In this document: positions 33,328-42,351 of the stretch, piece after piece
Layout of the letters: every line of letters begins with the position of its first letter
Position numbering within the stretch: the first letter of the stretch is position 1
Assembly: GCF_013401555.1 (NCBI RefSeq)
Contig: NZ_CP058552.1
Location: 7,192,001-7,256,000 of the forward strand
DNA length: 64,000 bases
Reading direction: 5' to 3'
Origin: Paenibacillus sp. E222
GTDB lineage: Bacteria; Bacillota; Bacilli; Paenibacillales; Paenibacillaceae
Position numbers and translations under genes: made by a program
The notes under the pieces: model-generated
Database searches by the model: none
What the model was told of the DNA's origin: nothing
Seen by the model: only the letters and a program-made list of their open reading frames with translations

Positions 33328-34218
33328 TTAATCCCCATCATAGGCTGATTTTTCGTTCATTTTGAATTGCACCAAGGTAATGACAAAAATGAAAATACCA
33401 AGAATCATGGCCATCGCAGAGGCATAACCCATTTGCAGGTTGCTAAATGCTTTCTGCCAGATGTAGAAGACGATGGATGCAGATGAATATTCAGGACCGC
33501 CGGTAGGCGTCATAATGTTCATTTCGGTGAAGATTTGGGAACCACCAATGATATTCGTAACAACGAGGAAAAAGGTAACTGGCTTCACCATCGGCCAGGT
33601 GATGTTGCGGAAAATCTGGAACCCGTTTGCTCCATCGAGCTCAGCTGCTTCGTAATATGTACGTGACACACTTTGCAGTGCAGCCAGATACAATAACATC
33701 GTATAACCTAGACCTTTCCATACCGTCATAATAATCAGGGCCGGTTTAACTGTATCTTTGTTTGCGAGCCAGTTAGGGCCTTCAATACCGAACAGATCCA
33801 GGAATTGGTTCACTAATCCGTAATCCCCGTTGTACGCCCAGTTCCACATGATGGACACCGCTGCGAGGGAAGAAATAACCGGAATATAATAGATTACACG
33901 GAACGTCGTTGTGCCGGGAATTTTACGATTCAGACCCATCGCCAGCAGCAATGCAAGCAACAAACCAATCGGGATACCCAGCATCAGATAAAAGGTGTTG
34001 AACATCGCTTTGTAAAACAGATCATCCGTGAGCAAATCCTTAAAATTGGCTAAACCAATAAAGTTCATCTGTCCCAAGCCATCCCAATCCGTAAACGAAC
34101 CGTACAAGGAATATAGGAAAGGGAACAGGACAAAGATCAGCAAACCAAGAACCGGAGGCAAAATAAATAAATATCCGTACAGCCTCTCTTTGCGATACAA
34201 ACTAGATTTTGTAATCAC
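33328..34218 (-). CDS. sugar ABC importer permease (AraP/MalF type)
   Basis: About 296 residues with six membrane helices and the EAA loop EAAELDGANGFQIFRNITWP. It partners the AraQ-type permease. The start is the GTG at 34218, eight bases after AGGGG; the ATG at 34248 in frame has none. It lies downstream of the binding-protein gene, with two stem-loops between. Confidence 0.9.
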   Translation of the reverse strand: MITKSSLYRKERLYGYLFILPPVLGLLIFVLFPFLYSLYGSFTDWDGLGQMNFIGLANFKDLLTDDLFYKAMFNTFYLMLGIPIGLLLALLLAMGLNRKIPGTTTFRVIYYIPVISSLAAVSIMWNWAYNGDYGLVNQFLDLFGIEGPNWLANKDTVKPALIIMTVWKGLGYTMLLYLAALQSVSRTYYEAAELDGANGFQIFRNITWPMVKPVTFFLVVTNIIGGSQIFTEMNIMTPTGGPEYSSASIVFYIWQKAFSNLQMGYASAMAMILGIFIFVITLVQFKMNEKSAYDGD

Positions 34219-34246
34219 TGCGCTCACCCCTGTTTCTAATATCAGC

Positions 34247-34297
34247 ATGTTGCATGAATCGATACACGCCTGCTTGCTTGATCAATTCATGCAACAT
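34247..34297 (-). other. intercistronic stem-loop before the AraP-type gene
   Basis: A 13-bp perfect stem, ATGTTGCATGAAT with ATTCATGCAACAT, encloses a 25-base loop. It lies about 29 bases upstream of the GTG start. It may set mRNA stability in the binding-protein/permease junction. Confidence 0.6.
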
Positions 34298-34320
34298 ACC
34301 CGTATGGAATCCAAAATGAT

Positions 34321-34348
34321 GCCAGCAGCGTGATAGCAGGCTGCTGGC
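34321..34348 (-). other. intercistronic stem-loop after the binding-protein gene
   Basis: GCCAGCAGC pairs with GCTGCTGGC around ten bases. On the minus strand it has no T-run, so it looks like a 3'-end stabilising element rather than a terminator. Confidence 0.55.
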
Positions 34349-34466
34349 ACCGCCTTTTTTTGAAAAACGGAATCTACTACTCTATCCATTTGGCTTAGGC
34401 TGCTTCTCTCTGAACCTAACTTCATTCTTATTTCATTCACATGATTTCAGCATGTTGCTAAATGTT

Positions 34467-35807
34467 TTATTTCTGAGATTTCTTCTCTTGTTCTACCGCT
34501 TTGTCTAACAGCTTTTGCATTTTGGGCTGCTGCTGCTTCACATATTCTGCGGCTGTAATCTTGCCATCCAGAACCGGTTGAATGTCGGTGAAGAACAGGT
34601 CATACCATTCTGCGTTGTACGTGTAGTTCCCTGGAAGAGAACGGCCATAATCTTCTACGATATCAATGAATTCCTGTTTGTTGGCTGGTTTTGTAGATGT
34701 ATCCTTAGCCCATTCGTCAGCCATATCGAGCAAATTCGGGATCTGTACTTTGGCATCCACCAACTGCTGCATGCCTTCTTTGGAAGCTGTGAGGTAATTA
34801 ACCAATGCTGCAGCTTCTTCTGGATATTTCGTTTTGGCCGATACACCGATACCGAGTGAACCGATCCACGTTGCGGATTTTCCGGTAGAGCCCGCAGGGA
34901 AAGGCAGCAGGTCATACTCGAAAGGCAGTTTCTCGAATGTACTCATATCCCATGGACCTACAGGGAAGAAAGCCATTTCCCCTTTCATCCAGCGTTGGTA
35001 CGTATCCAATGTTTGCGCTTCCTCAATGGAAGGCGTGATTTTGTATTTGTTTTGCATGTCCGCAAAGAATTGCAGTGCTTCCGCGAATTTCGGATCATCA
35101 ATGGTCACTTTTGTTTTCGTTTCATCCAGCCAGTCGGCGCCATTGCTCCATACAAAAGCTTGCAAGGCCCACTGTACGTTAAAGCCTGTACCAAATACGT
35201 CCGGTTTGCCGTCTCCATTCGTATCCTTGGTCGCTTGCTGGTTTACCTTAATGAACTCATCCCATGTATATGGCTTGTCCTTGTCAGGGAATGGAATGCC
35301 TTCTTTTTCAAATAAAGTTTTGTTATAACCGAGTGCAAACGGACCCAGATCTTTCGGCATGCCGTAGAGATCGCCCTGACCTGCCATTTTGCCATCATAG
35401 CGATACAGATCCACACCATATTTCCAGATGTTATCGAGATCTACATCCGCATTATTTTCAACGTAAGGTGTCAGATTCATCAACACATTGCTGTTCACAT
35501 AGGCTTTCACATCGCCAGGGTTAAAATAGAATACGTCTGGCAAGCTGTTGCCTGTAATAGCAGCTCTCAATTTGGTTGCGTACTGATCCGCAGCTGTTAC
35601 GATAATTTTGACTTTGACACCTGGATGCTCTTCTTCGAATTTCTTAACAACGGCTTGATATGCCTTCTGTTCATCTGTTCCGCCCCGGAACATAAACGTC
35701 AGTTCCTTGTCCCCGCTTGAACCGCTGCTGCCACCGCAGCCTGCAAACACGATTGCGCTTACAAGCATAAGAAGCATTATCGTAACCAAACTCTTTTTCT
35801 TTACCAT
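34467..35807 (-). CDS. arabino-oligosaccharide ABC importer binding lipoprotein (AraN type)
   Basis: 446 residues. The lipobox is FAGCGG. The extracellular family-1 solute-binding fold follows, with [26 protein letters not shown] and [21 protein letters not shown]. It captures arabino-oligosaccharides for the AraP/AraQ-type permeases downstream. It is first in its operon. A perfect cre site overlaps the region 23-37 bases before the ATG, so CcpA should repress it in glucose. Confidence 0.9.
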   Translation of the reverse strand: MVKKKSLVTIMLLMLVSAIVFAGCGGSSGSSGDKELTFMFRGGTDEQKAYQAVVKKFEEEHPGVKVKIIVTAADQYATKLRAAITGNSLPDVFYFNPGDVKAYVNSNVLMNLTPYVENNADVDLDNIWKYGVDLYRYDGKMAGQGDLYGMPKDLGPFALGYNKTLFEKEGIPFPDKDKPYTWDEFIKVNQQATKDTNGDGKPDVFGTGFNVQWALQAFVWSNGADWLDETKTKVTIDDPKFAEALQFFADMQNKYKITPSIEEAQTLDTYQRWMKGEMAFFPVGPWDMSTFEKLPFEYDLLPFPAGSTGKSATWIGSLGIGVSAKTKYPEEAAALVNYLTASKEGMQQLVDAKVQIPNLLDMADEWAKDTSTKPANKQEFIDIVEDYGRSLPGNYTYNAEWYDLFFTDIQPVLDGKITAAEYVKQQQPKMQKLLDKAVEQEKKSQK

Positions 35808-35829
35808 CTGAACCCCTCCTGATCTGGAT

Positions 35830-35844
35830 TTGTAACCGTATTCA
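35830..35844. promoter_or_regulatory. CcpA cre site
   Basis: TTGTAACCGTATTCA matches WTGNAANCGNWNNCW at every position. It lies 23 bases before the start of the binding-protein gene. Carbon repression of arabinan import is expected. Confidence 0.6.
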
Positions 35845-35940
35845 AGTAGCTGGAAATAAGATTTCTGTTGTTAAATTTATCAAACCCAGATCACTTTAGT
35901 CAATACTTTATTAAAACATTTTATATTTATTTAAAATAAA

Positions 35941-36918
35941 TTAGTATGTTGGCCATCCGCTGGAATCCCATAGCAAGTCGTTGATTAGCAATTTTGGATT
36001 GCCATTATCATCAGCATCATAGGCGTGGCGCGCAATCACATTACCGTTATACACATCCTGACCACCGGGTCCCTTCCACTTGACGTTCCCCGAGTCCAAT
36101 ATCGTTCCGCCGCCATTCAACATGCTCATACCGTTTTTGTCCACATAAGGACCTGTAATACTCGTTGAACGTCCATAGACCATTTTGTACGTGCTATTTA
36201 CGCCCTGGCAGCAAGAATCAATCGAGGCAAACAAGTAATAATAGCCATTCCGATACACAATACTTGGAGCTTCAATGGCACCACCATTATTCGGACGCGC
36301 CGCAATGGAGGATATGCTTCCGGTCGGTTTCATTGTGTTTTTGTCGAGTTTCACAATCTTCAGACCGCTCCAGAAAGAACCGAAAGCTAGCCACGGGTTG
36401 CCTGAAGCATCGATGACCAGATTCGGATCAATAGCGTTATAATTGTTGGCGGTTGTGGTTTGAAGCACTAATCCCTCATCCTTCCACTGACCTGCTCCAA
36501 TGCTGGTTGCAGACGCAAGCCCGATCGCAGATCTGTTGGAGCCAAAGGTAGAGATGGAATAATACAGCCACACTTTTCCGTTGTACTGCTCAACGTCAGG
36601 TGCCCATACATCCAGACCGCTCTGTCCCGGAACGGCAGAGGCCCACCAGGATGGCTTACTCAGGAAAATCTGTGGAACCCGATACCATGATGACCCGTTA
36701 TCCGATTTCAGTACCTGAATACCAGGACCTGTTGAGAAGGTATACCATGAGTTTCCTTCTTTGATGATGGATGGATCGTGGACGGCAATATCTCCGCTCA
36801 GATTCCAAAATGCCGCGAATGCCCGGGACTGACCCGCCAATAGCAAAACAAGTACAAGTAGTGCAGGCAATGCCCAACGCTTCTTCCTGAATCTTGTCAT
36901 TCCTTTGAACTTTTCCAA
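35941..36918 (-). CDS. secreted GH43 arabinan endo-1,5-arabinosidase
   Basis: About 325 residues. A signal peptide (ALPALLVLVLLLAGQSRAFA) precedes the GH43 domain. The triad is IAVHDPSI (base), YNAIDPNLVID and GGAIEAPSIVY (acid Glu). This is the extracellular endo-arabinanase (AbnA type) that releases arabino-oligosaccharides for the importer downstream. The start is uncertain: TTG 36918 has GGAGAGG about nine to eleven bases upstream; GTG 36930 is too close, and ATG 36900 has its own AAAGGA too near. Confidence 0.88.
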   Translation of the reverse strand: MEKFKGMTRFRKKRWALPALLVLVLLLAGQSRAFAAFWNLSGDIAVHDPSIIKEGNSWYTFSTGPGIQVLKSDNGSSWYRVPQIFLSKPSWWASAVPGQSGLDVWAPDVEQYNGKVWLYYSISTFGSNRSAIGLASATSIGAGQWKDEGLVLQTTTANNYNAIDPNLVIDASGNPWLAFGSFWSGLKIVKLDKNTMKPTGSISSIAARPNNGGAIEAPSIVYRNGYYYLFASIDSCCQGVNSTYKMVYGRSTSITGPYVDKNGMSMLNGGGTILDSGNVKWKGPGGQDVYNGNVIARHAYDADDNGNPKLLINDLLWDSSGWPTY

Positions 36919-37254
36919 ATCGAATTCCACCTCTCCTGATCAAATAGTTAATTTGGTTCATGAAGTATTAAATCAATTTAGGTATACTAGGATTATAAAA
37001 GCGGTTACATCACATTTCAATGGTATATTTCAAATATATATGAAATGATTCAAGTTATTTTTTAAAGTAAATATTCAACATTTTATGAATATTACGCTCA
37101 TTTATGCTATGTATACACGGGATTTGGCTTCCTTTTCTCTGCCCTTCCCTTCCATCGGGTAATCATTTATAATTATCTAAAACAAACCATATAAATGTAC
37201 AGAAGCCTGGAACTCAGAAGGGCTTTGTTCAGAACGTGGAAAGGAAAACCACCT

Positions 37255-38172
37255 ATGATTTATATTAAAGATCTGATGTCTGGCGTTAATATTTTCAAAG
37301 CACTCAGTTCCGAAATCCGGATTCAGATTATTGAGTTGCTTGCCAAGAACCAGAGTCTTAACCTCAATGATCTCGCAACCAAACTGGGGCTCAGCAATGG
37401 CGCCATTACAATGCATATTAAGAAATTGGAAGAAAGCGGCCTGATTGAGATCAACACTGCGGTTGGCAAACATGGAATTCAGAAGATTTGTTATCTCAAT
37501 GAGGAAAAACTAATGGTCGACCTGCGTTCACAGGAGATTTTTAACCGATACGAGGTTGAAATTCAGGTAGGTCATTATAGCGATTATCAGGCAGCTCCTA
37601 CATGTGGTCTCGCCACCCGAGACAGCATCGTCGGTGAGTTCGATGATCCGCGCTACTTTGCTGACCCACTCCGTATTGATGCAGAGATGATTTGGCTGGC
37701 CGAAGGTTATCTGGAGTATCGTATTCCCAACTACCTTAAGCCTAATCAGACGTTCAGCGAAATCCAGTTATCCATGGAATTGGGTTCAGAAGCGCCAGGT
37801 TTTTGCGATAATTACCCTTCGGATATTTTTTTCTACGTCAACGGCATCGAGATTGGCTGTTGGACGAGTCCAGGCGATTTTGGCAATACCCGGGGTACGT
37901 TCAATCCAGACTGGTGGCCGCCGCATCTGAATCAATACGGGATGCTGAAGCTGATCCGCATCACTCAAGAGGGCAGCTATATTGATGGATGCCGCATCTC
38001 CGATGTTACTCTGGACCAGATTGGCCTTGATTACAAAAGCGATATCCACTTTCGGATTGCAGTAACGGACGAACCCGTGAATAAACGGGGATTGACGATC
38101 TTTGGCAAAAATTTCGGCAATTACGGGCAGAACCTGCTTGCGCGTGTACTTTATAATGTGCAAGAGGAATAG
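37255..38172 (+). CDS. winged-helix regulator of the arabinan locus (ArsR-like HTH)
   Basis: About 305 residues. An N-terminal ArsR-type winged helix (FKALSSEIRIQIIELLAKNQ, LSNGAITMHIKKLEESG) is joined to a long C-terminal domain (about 95-305) that looks beta-rich, with a Cys/Trp-rich patch (GCWTSPGDFGNTRG) and no family I can name. It is divergent from the secreted endo-arabinanase, the usual place for a local regulator. The ATG at 37255 follows AAAGGA. A motif like TGTAACCG occurs upstream of both minus-strand promoters and may be its site or a cre site. Confidence 0.75.
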   Translation: MIYIKDLMSGVNIFKALSSEIRIQIIELLAKNQSLNLNDLATKLGLSNGAITMHIKKLEESGLIEINTAVGKHGIQKICYLNEEKLMVDLRSQEIFNRYEVEIQVGHYSDYQAAPTCGLATRDSIVGEFDDPRYFADPLRIDAEMIWLAEGYLEYRIPNYLKPNQTFSEIQLSMELGSEAPGFCDNYPSDIFFYVNGIEIGCWTSPGDFGNTRGTFNPDWWPPHLNQYGMLKLIRITQEGSYIDGCRISDVTLDQIGLDYKSDIHFRIAVTDEPVNKRGLTIFGKNFGNYGQNLLARVLYNVQEE

Positions 38173-38207
38173 TTGAGTATAAACTGCGTTACACCTCAAA
38201 AATCAAC

Positions 38208-38242
38208 AAACAGCCGCCCAGTTAAAAAACGGACGGCTGTTT
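38208..38242. terminator. bidirectional terminator
   Basis: AAACAGCCG pairs with CGGCTGTTT, with T-rich sequence on one side and A-rich on the other, between convergent genes. Confidence 0.8.
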
Positions 38243-38252
38243 TCATTTTCTG

Positions 38253-38768
38253 TTACTTCACTTCGTTCAGACGTTCCGCCAAACGGTCCCAGGTTTCCGT
38301 AATTCCCTGCAACATCCCCATATCCATGACGGTTTGCAATGCCTCTGCGGATACATACTCTGATCGATTAACGATCTTTGTCTTGCCCCCAAGATCAATG
38401 AATAGCATGGTTACTTCGGTTGTCGGCAGGTTCTCATCTGTGTTGCCTTCGGCGTCCGAGAAATAATCGATATAAACAATCCGTTCCGGCTCAACAATTT
38501 CCTTATACACACCTTTTCCCCAAGATTCCATACCGTAAAAATCTCCCTGGTTCTTATCCTCACATTTCATGCAGTAATGCCAAACACCGCCTGGTCGAAA
38601 ATCCACATTACAGACAGGAATGGCCCACCCTCTCGGTCCCCACCAGTGCTGAAGATGTTCCGCTTCCTTGAACATGCTGAACACAAGCTCACGAGGTGCG
38701 TCAAATACACGCTCAAGTACAAGTACCTTTTCATTTTCCACACTCGACGCCATTCCGTTGTTTAACAT
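38253..38768 (-). CDS. SRPBCC/AHSA1 domain protein
   Basis: 171 residues of the START-like AHSA1 type: VLERVFDAPRELVFSMFKEA, HLQHWWGPRGW and the GGVWHYCMKCEDKNQGDFYG block. It probably binds a hydrophobic ligand in the cytoplasm. The start at ATG 38768 has AAGGAGG seven bases upstream; the ATG at 38774 is too close. It follows an ArsR-type regulator by 30 bases, the common ArsR-SRPBCC pair. Confidence 0.88.
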   Translation of the reverse strand: MLNNGMASSVENEKVLVLERVFDAPRELVFSMFKEAEHLQHWWGPRGWAIPVCNVDFRPGGVWHYCMKCEDKNQGDFYGMESWGKGVYKEIVEPERIVYIDYFSDAEGNTDENLPTTEVTMLFIDLGGKTKIVNRSEYVSAEALQTVMDMGMLQGITETWDRLAERLNEVK

Positions 38769-38798
38769 TGTCATTCCTCCTTATGAGTTAGCGAATAC

Positions 38799-39146
38799 CT
38801 ATGGTTTGTCTTTCTTACTTTGCAGTTCACGCAAATAATGATCCAGATTGTCAAAACGGTCTTCCATGATATTCTGAAACGACTGCACCCACTCATCCAA
38901 TGTTTGAAAAGGTTCTGGACGGAGCTTGTAAATCCTGCGGTTGGCCACGGCCTTTACATCCAAAATGCCATGATCACTGAGCACTTTCAAATGCTTCGAA
39001 GCTTGAGGTTGACGTAATCCCAGCTGTTCAGCAATTTCCCCCACAGTAAGAGGACCATCACGTAATAATTCGACGATATGCATACGATTCGGTTCAGCCA
39101 AAGCGCCCAGCAAGGCCATATCCATACCCGGATTGTGTCCTGACAT
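38799..39146 (-). CDS. ArsR-family regulator
   Basis: 115 residues. The winged helix has ALAEPNRMHIVELLRDGPLT, recognition helix RQPQASKHLKVLSDHGIL, and no metal-binding Cys pair. It most likely represses its own operon with the SRPBCC gene. The ATG at 39146 follows GAGGTG; a GTG at 39155 is in frame. Confidence 0.88.
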   Translation of the reverse strand: MSGHNPGMDMALLGALAEPNRMHIVELLRDGPLTVGEIAEQLGLRQPQASKHLKVLSDHGILDVKAVANRRIYKLRPEPFQTLDEWVQSFQNIMEDRFDNLDHYLRELQSKKDKP

Positions 39147-39319
39147 GCTGTTCACCTCATTCAGTTAATGTGTATAGGTAGAATCTCATCTCCTTCACCA
39201 AAATGTTCTTCTTCCTGATATTCAAAGCATACCCCATAAGGAATATTCCTGTAAAGGAATATTATCAAAATAATTATAACTTTTATTAAATAATTCCGAA
39301 TGATGTATACTACATCCCG

Positions 39320-39472
39320 ATGGAAATACTGAACGTTCCAATCGATACGATTCAAAGTGTTAAACATCAGCCAGCATTATTCCAGATCAGATTGGATAAA
39401 TTCATAACCAACACGAAGGAAAATAAAATGTACGGTCAGTGGCATGACAACGGACGGCTATTGGACTATTAA
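39320..39472 (+). CDS. candidate 50-residue protein, possibly leaderless
   Basis: A frame of 50 codons, MEILNVPIDTIQSVKHQPAL through YGQWHDNGRLLDY, sits alone on the plus strand. No ribosome site precedes it, but TATACT lies nine bases before the ATG, so a leaderless transcript could exist. A terminator follows 18 bases after the stop. It could also be the fragment of a lost gene. Confidence 0.3.
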   Translation: MEILNVPIDTIQSVKHQPALFQIRLDKFITNTKENKMYGQWHDNGRLLDY

Positions 39473-39490
39473 ATTTTCCCTGAGACAGCA

Positions 39491-39520
39491 GACAGGACCT
39501 CCCTATAAGGAGGCCCTGTT
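39491..39520. terminator. bidirectional terminator
   Basis: GACAGGACCTCC and GGAGGCCCTGTT form a stem with one mismatch around a six-base loop; TTTTG follows on the plus side. It serves the AraC gene on the minus strand and possibly the small frame on the plus. Confidence 0.7.
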
Positions 39521-39535
39521 TTGATGTTTCCAATA

Positions 39536-40399
39536 TTAATGATTCTGCCTGTACGTTTTGGGAGACATGCCATACGCCTTTGTGAACTGCCGGGTAAAAT
39601 AATTACTGTCGTTAAACCCGCATTCATAAGAAATTTCGGTAATGGACAGGTTCCCCTGTTTTAACAGATAACATGCCTTTTCCAGACGCAGCTTCTGTAA
39701 ATATGAAATGGGCGTCATCTGATAATAGGATCGAAATATCCGGTTCAGATGCCTTATAGAAACATTCGACTTCCCTGCAATCTCATCTAAGGTCAGGGGT
39801 TCCAGATAATGATCCTCGATATAGGAAATGGCATTCGCCAGATGCATCAGATTAGTGCCCTCAATTCCCTTCTCCTGTGTCTCATAATGCCTCGACAAAT
39901 AAACAACCATCTCCGTAAAACGGGAGATCAGCATCGTCTGATATCCTTGCTGCCTGTTTCTATACTCCTCAATCATGACAGTGATTAGCGATTCCACGTA
40001 CTCCAGGTTGGGAATAGGCAAGGCCATTTTACTCGGATAGGAATGAATACTGCGATAAAATGGCTCCAAAACAAACAAAGCCTGAAACCCCTTGGATTTT
40101 CTCAGATCCGGTCCGGCAGAAGCAAGCATTTCCGGTCTGAACATAATATTGCATATCTGAAAATCATGAGGATCACTGTAGGCATGGGGAGTTGAACCAT
40201 TAATCACAAATACATTGCCCTTCTTAACAAAAAATTCCTCCGTATTGACAACATGTGTCGCATTGCCATTCAGGACAATGACAAGTTCCGAAAAGTCCAC
40301 ATGCTTGTGAAGTTCGGTGTCTTCCTCATGTCCTCCATATTGAATATAGAACGGAAATTCCAGATCAGCTGTAAACCAATTCAAATAGGCGTTGCTCAA
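39536..40399 (-). CDS. AraC-family regulator with cupin domain
   Basis: About 287 residues. A cupin-type ligand domain (about 20-105, ELHKHVDFSELVIVLNGNAT) precedes two HTH motifs (about 190-285, LTLDEIAGKSNVSIRHLNRIF and SITEISYECGFNDSNYFTR). It should sense a sugar and drive the divergent binding-protein/xylosidase unit at 40654. The TTG at 40399 has GGAGGG upstream; an ATG at 40414 is in frame but has no ribosome site. Confidence 0.88.
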   Translation of the reverse strand: MSNAYLNWFTADLEFPFYIQYGGHEEDTELHKHVDFSELVIVLNGNATHVVNTEEFFVKKGNVFVINGSTPHAYSDPHDFQICNIMFRPEMLASAGPDLRKSKGFQALFVLEPFYRSIHSYPSKMALPIPNLEYVESLITVMIEEYRNRQQGYQTMLISRFTEMVVYLSRHYETQEKGIEGTNLMHLANAISYIEDHYLEPLTLDEIAGKSNVSIRHLNRIFRSYYQMTPISYLQKLRLEKACYLLKQGNLSITEISYECGFNDSNYFTRQFTKAYGMSPKTYRQNH

Positions 40400-40606
40400 C
40401 AGTTCGCCCTCCATGATTCATGTTGGGATGAATGTCTATATCATGCTACTCCATGACCGAAAAATCAAGGTTTGCCGATCATTGGTTCTCTATAATTCCT
40501 CATGTAGCGATGCAAAAACAGCACAAATCGAGGGGGTGTCATTAGTCGTGAAAACCCGATTATATGATTTATTTGTCGGGTGCAAAGGCTTTTTTTAAAT
40601 CCACAA

Positions 40607-40621
40607 TTGTAAACGCATTCA
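40607..40621. promoter_or_regulatory. CcpA cre site
   Basis: TTGTAAACGCATTCA matches WTGNAANCGNWNNCW at every position and lies 33 bases before the ATG of the binding-protein gene, in its promoter or leader. Confidence 0.6.
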
Positions 40622-40653
40622 ATACAATAACGGATATTATCAGGGGGGTTATT

Positions 40654-42342
40654 ATGGTTCATTCGATGAGAAAGATTGTAAACTATTCCGTCGCACTCAC
40701 ACTTTCATTAAGTTTGCTGGCAGGGTGCAGTAGTAGCAATGAAAGCTCGGAAAGTAAAGAAGGAAATGCCAGTGATACTTCACCGATGACGTTGACATTC
40801 TTCGGAGCAGATTCCAACGCGAACTGGAATAAGATGCAGGATGATGTCGGCAAGGAGATTACCAAGCAGACAGGTATCACACTGGATGCCGAATTCGCAG
40901 TATCGGACCCCGCTCAGAGACTGGCACTGATTGCAGCAAGTGGTGATTACCCCGATCTGATCAGTCCCAAGGGGGATTTGGACAAATTGGTTGATGCAGG
41001 GGCAATGCTGGACCTTACTGATCTGATCGATCAACATGCCCCAAATATCAAGAAACTCTTCGGCGACCAAATCAAGCGTCTGCGCTACAGTAACGAAGAT
41101 CCCTCCATCTATGTCATTCCTACGTATTCAGCCATTGACGGAATCAACTTCGTGGCTGGTGCAGGTTTTGAGCTCCAGCATCGTGCTGTGAAGGAGGCCG
41201 GGTATCCACAGATCAAGACACTGCAAGACTATGAAAATGTCATTCGATCCTATCTGGAGAAGCACCCTACCGATGAGAATGGCAACAAAAATATCGGAAT
41301 GACATTAAACGCCGATGACTGGCACATTCAAATTACCGTAACAAACCCTGCAGCTGAAACCACTGGTAAATCTGGTGATGGAGAGTACTACATTGATCCG
41401 GAAACGCATGAAGCAACCTACCATTTCCGCACGGAAGGCGAGAAAGAGTATTTTCAGTGGCTTAACCACATGTATAATACCGGGTTGCTTGATCAGGAGT
41501 CTTTTGTTCAGAAAAACGACCAATATCTGGCCAAAGTCGCTTCTGGTCGCGTCATTGGTCTGATTGATGCAGACTGGGGCTACTCTGATGGAGAGAAGGC
41601 GCTGAAGGCGGCAGGCAAAAATGATCAAACCTATGGACATTATTCTGTCATGCTGTCTGACCAGTACAAGGACAACCGATATCAGTCTACTGGGTTCATG
41701 GCAGGCTGGGGAGTAGGCATAACTGAAAGCGCTGAAGATCCGGTCCGAGCCATTAAATTTCTGGATTTCCTTGTTTCTGAAGAAGGCCAAATCCTTAATT
41801 ATTGGGGCGTAGAAGGTAAGCAATATACGATGGAGGACGGTAAGCGTGTTGTACCTGCGGAAGTGCAGCAGCGCATTATCAATGACAATATCGCCTTTAG
41901 CAGAGAATCCGGCGTAGGCCTTTACACCAATATGGGTGGTCATTACGGGGATGGCGTGAAAGACTCTACTGGCAATTATTATACCAAGAACTTCCCGGAA
42001 CAGATTATTAAGAATTACACGGATGTAGATAAAGAGACTCTTAAAGCTTATGATGCAACGACCTGGATGGATCTGTTTCCGAATGAGAAGGATTTCCCGG
42101 TAAAACCATGGGGAGCAGTATGGAATATCTCTGTGCCAAGTGATGATGAAATCAACATTATAGCTAACAAGGTGAAGGATATTACATGGAAGCAGATTCC
42201 GCAGGCCGTCATGGCCAAACCGGAAGAATTCGATGCCATCTGGAATGACTATCAGCAGAAGCTTGTTGATGCAGGTGTCGAAAAAATGGAGCAGGGTTTC
42301 ACCAAATATGTCCAGGATCGCGTTAAACTCTGGAATGAATAG
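40654..42342 (+). CDS. orphan sugar-binding lipoprotein (LplA/YtcQ type)
   Basis: About 562 residues. The lipobox is SLLAGCSSS. The body, with PDLISPKGDLDKLVDAGAML, RLRYSNEDPSIYVIPTYSAI and FMAGWGVGITESA, fits the long binding proteins that pair with LplB/LplC-type permeases. No permease lies next to it; the nearest matching pair is in the locus at 54-56 kb. I start at the ATG 40654 after AGGGGGG; the frame extends to 40564. It is cotranscribed with a GH43 xylosidase nine bases after its stop. Confidence 0.88.
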   Translation: MVHSMRKIVNYSVALTLSLSLLAGCSSSNESSESKEGNASDTSPMTLTFFGADSNANWNKMQDDVGKEITKQTGITLDAEFAVSDPAQRLALIAASGDYPDLISPKGDLDKLVDAGAMLDLTDLIDQHAPNIKKLFGDQIKRLRYSNEDPSIYVIPTYSAIDGINFVAGAGFELQHRAVKEAGYPQIKTLQDYENVIRSYLEKHPTDENGNKNIGMTLNADDWHIQITVTNPAAETTGKSGDGEYYIDPETHEATYHFRTEGEKEYFQWLNHMYNTGLLDQESFVQKNDQYLAKVASGRVIGLIDADWGYSDGEKALKAAGKNDQTYGHYSVMLSDQYKDNRYQSTGFMAGWGVGITESAEDPVRAIKFLDFLVSEEGQILNYWGVEGKQYTMEDGKRVVPAEVQQRIINDNIAFSRESGVGLYTNMGGHYGDGVKDSTGNYYTKNFPEQIIKNYTDVDKETLKAYDATTWMDLFPNEKDFPVKPWGAVWNISVPSDDEINIIANKVKDITWKQIPQAVMAKPEEFDAIWNDYQQKLVDAGVEKMEQGFTKYVQDRVKLWNE

Positions 42343-42351
42343 GAGCACTAC

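Noticed and set aside
39161..39367. A 68-codon minus-strand frame
   Set aside because: AT-rich, Ile/Tyr-heavy, no ribosome site, overlapping the promoter region of the ArsR gene.
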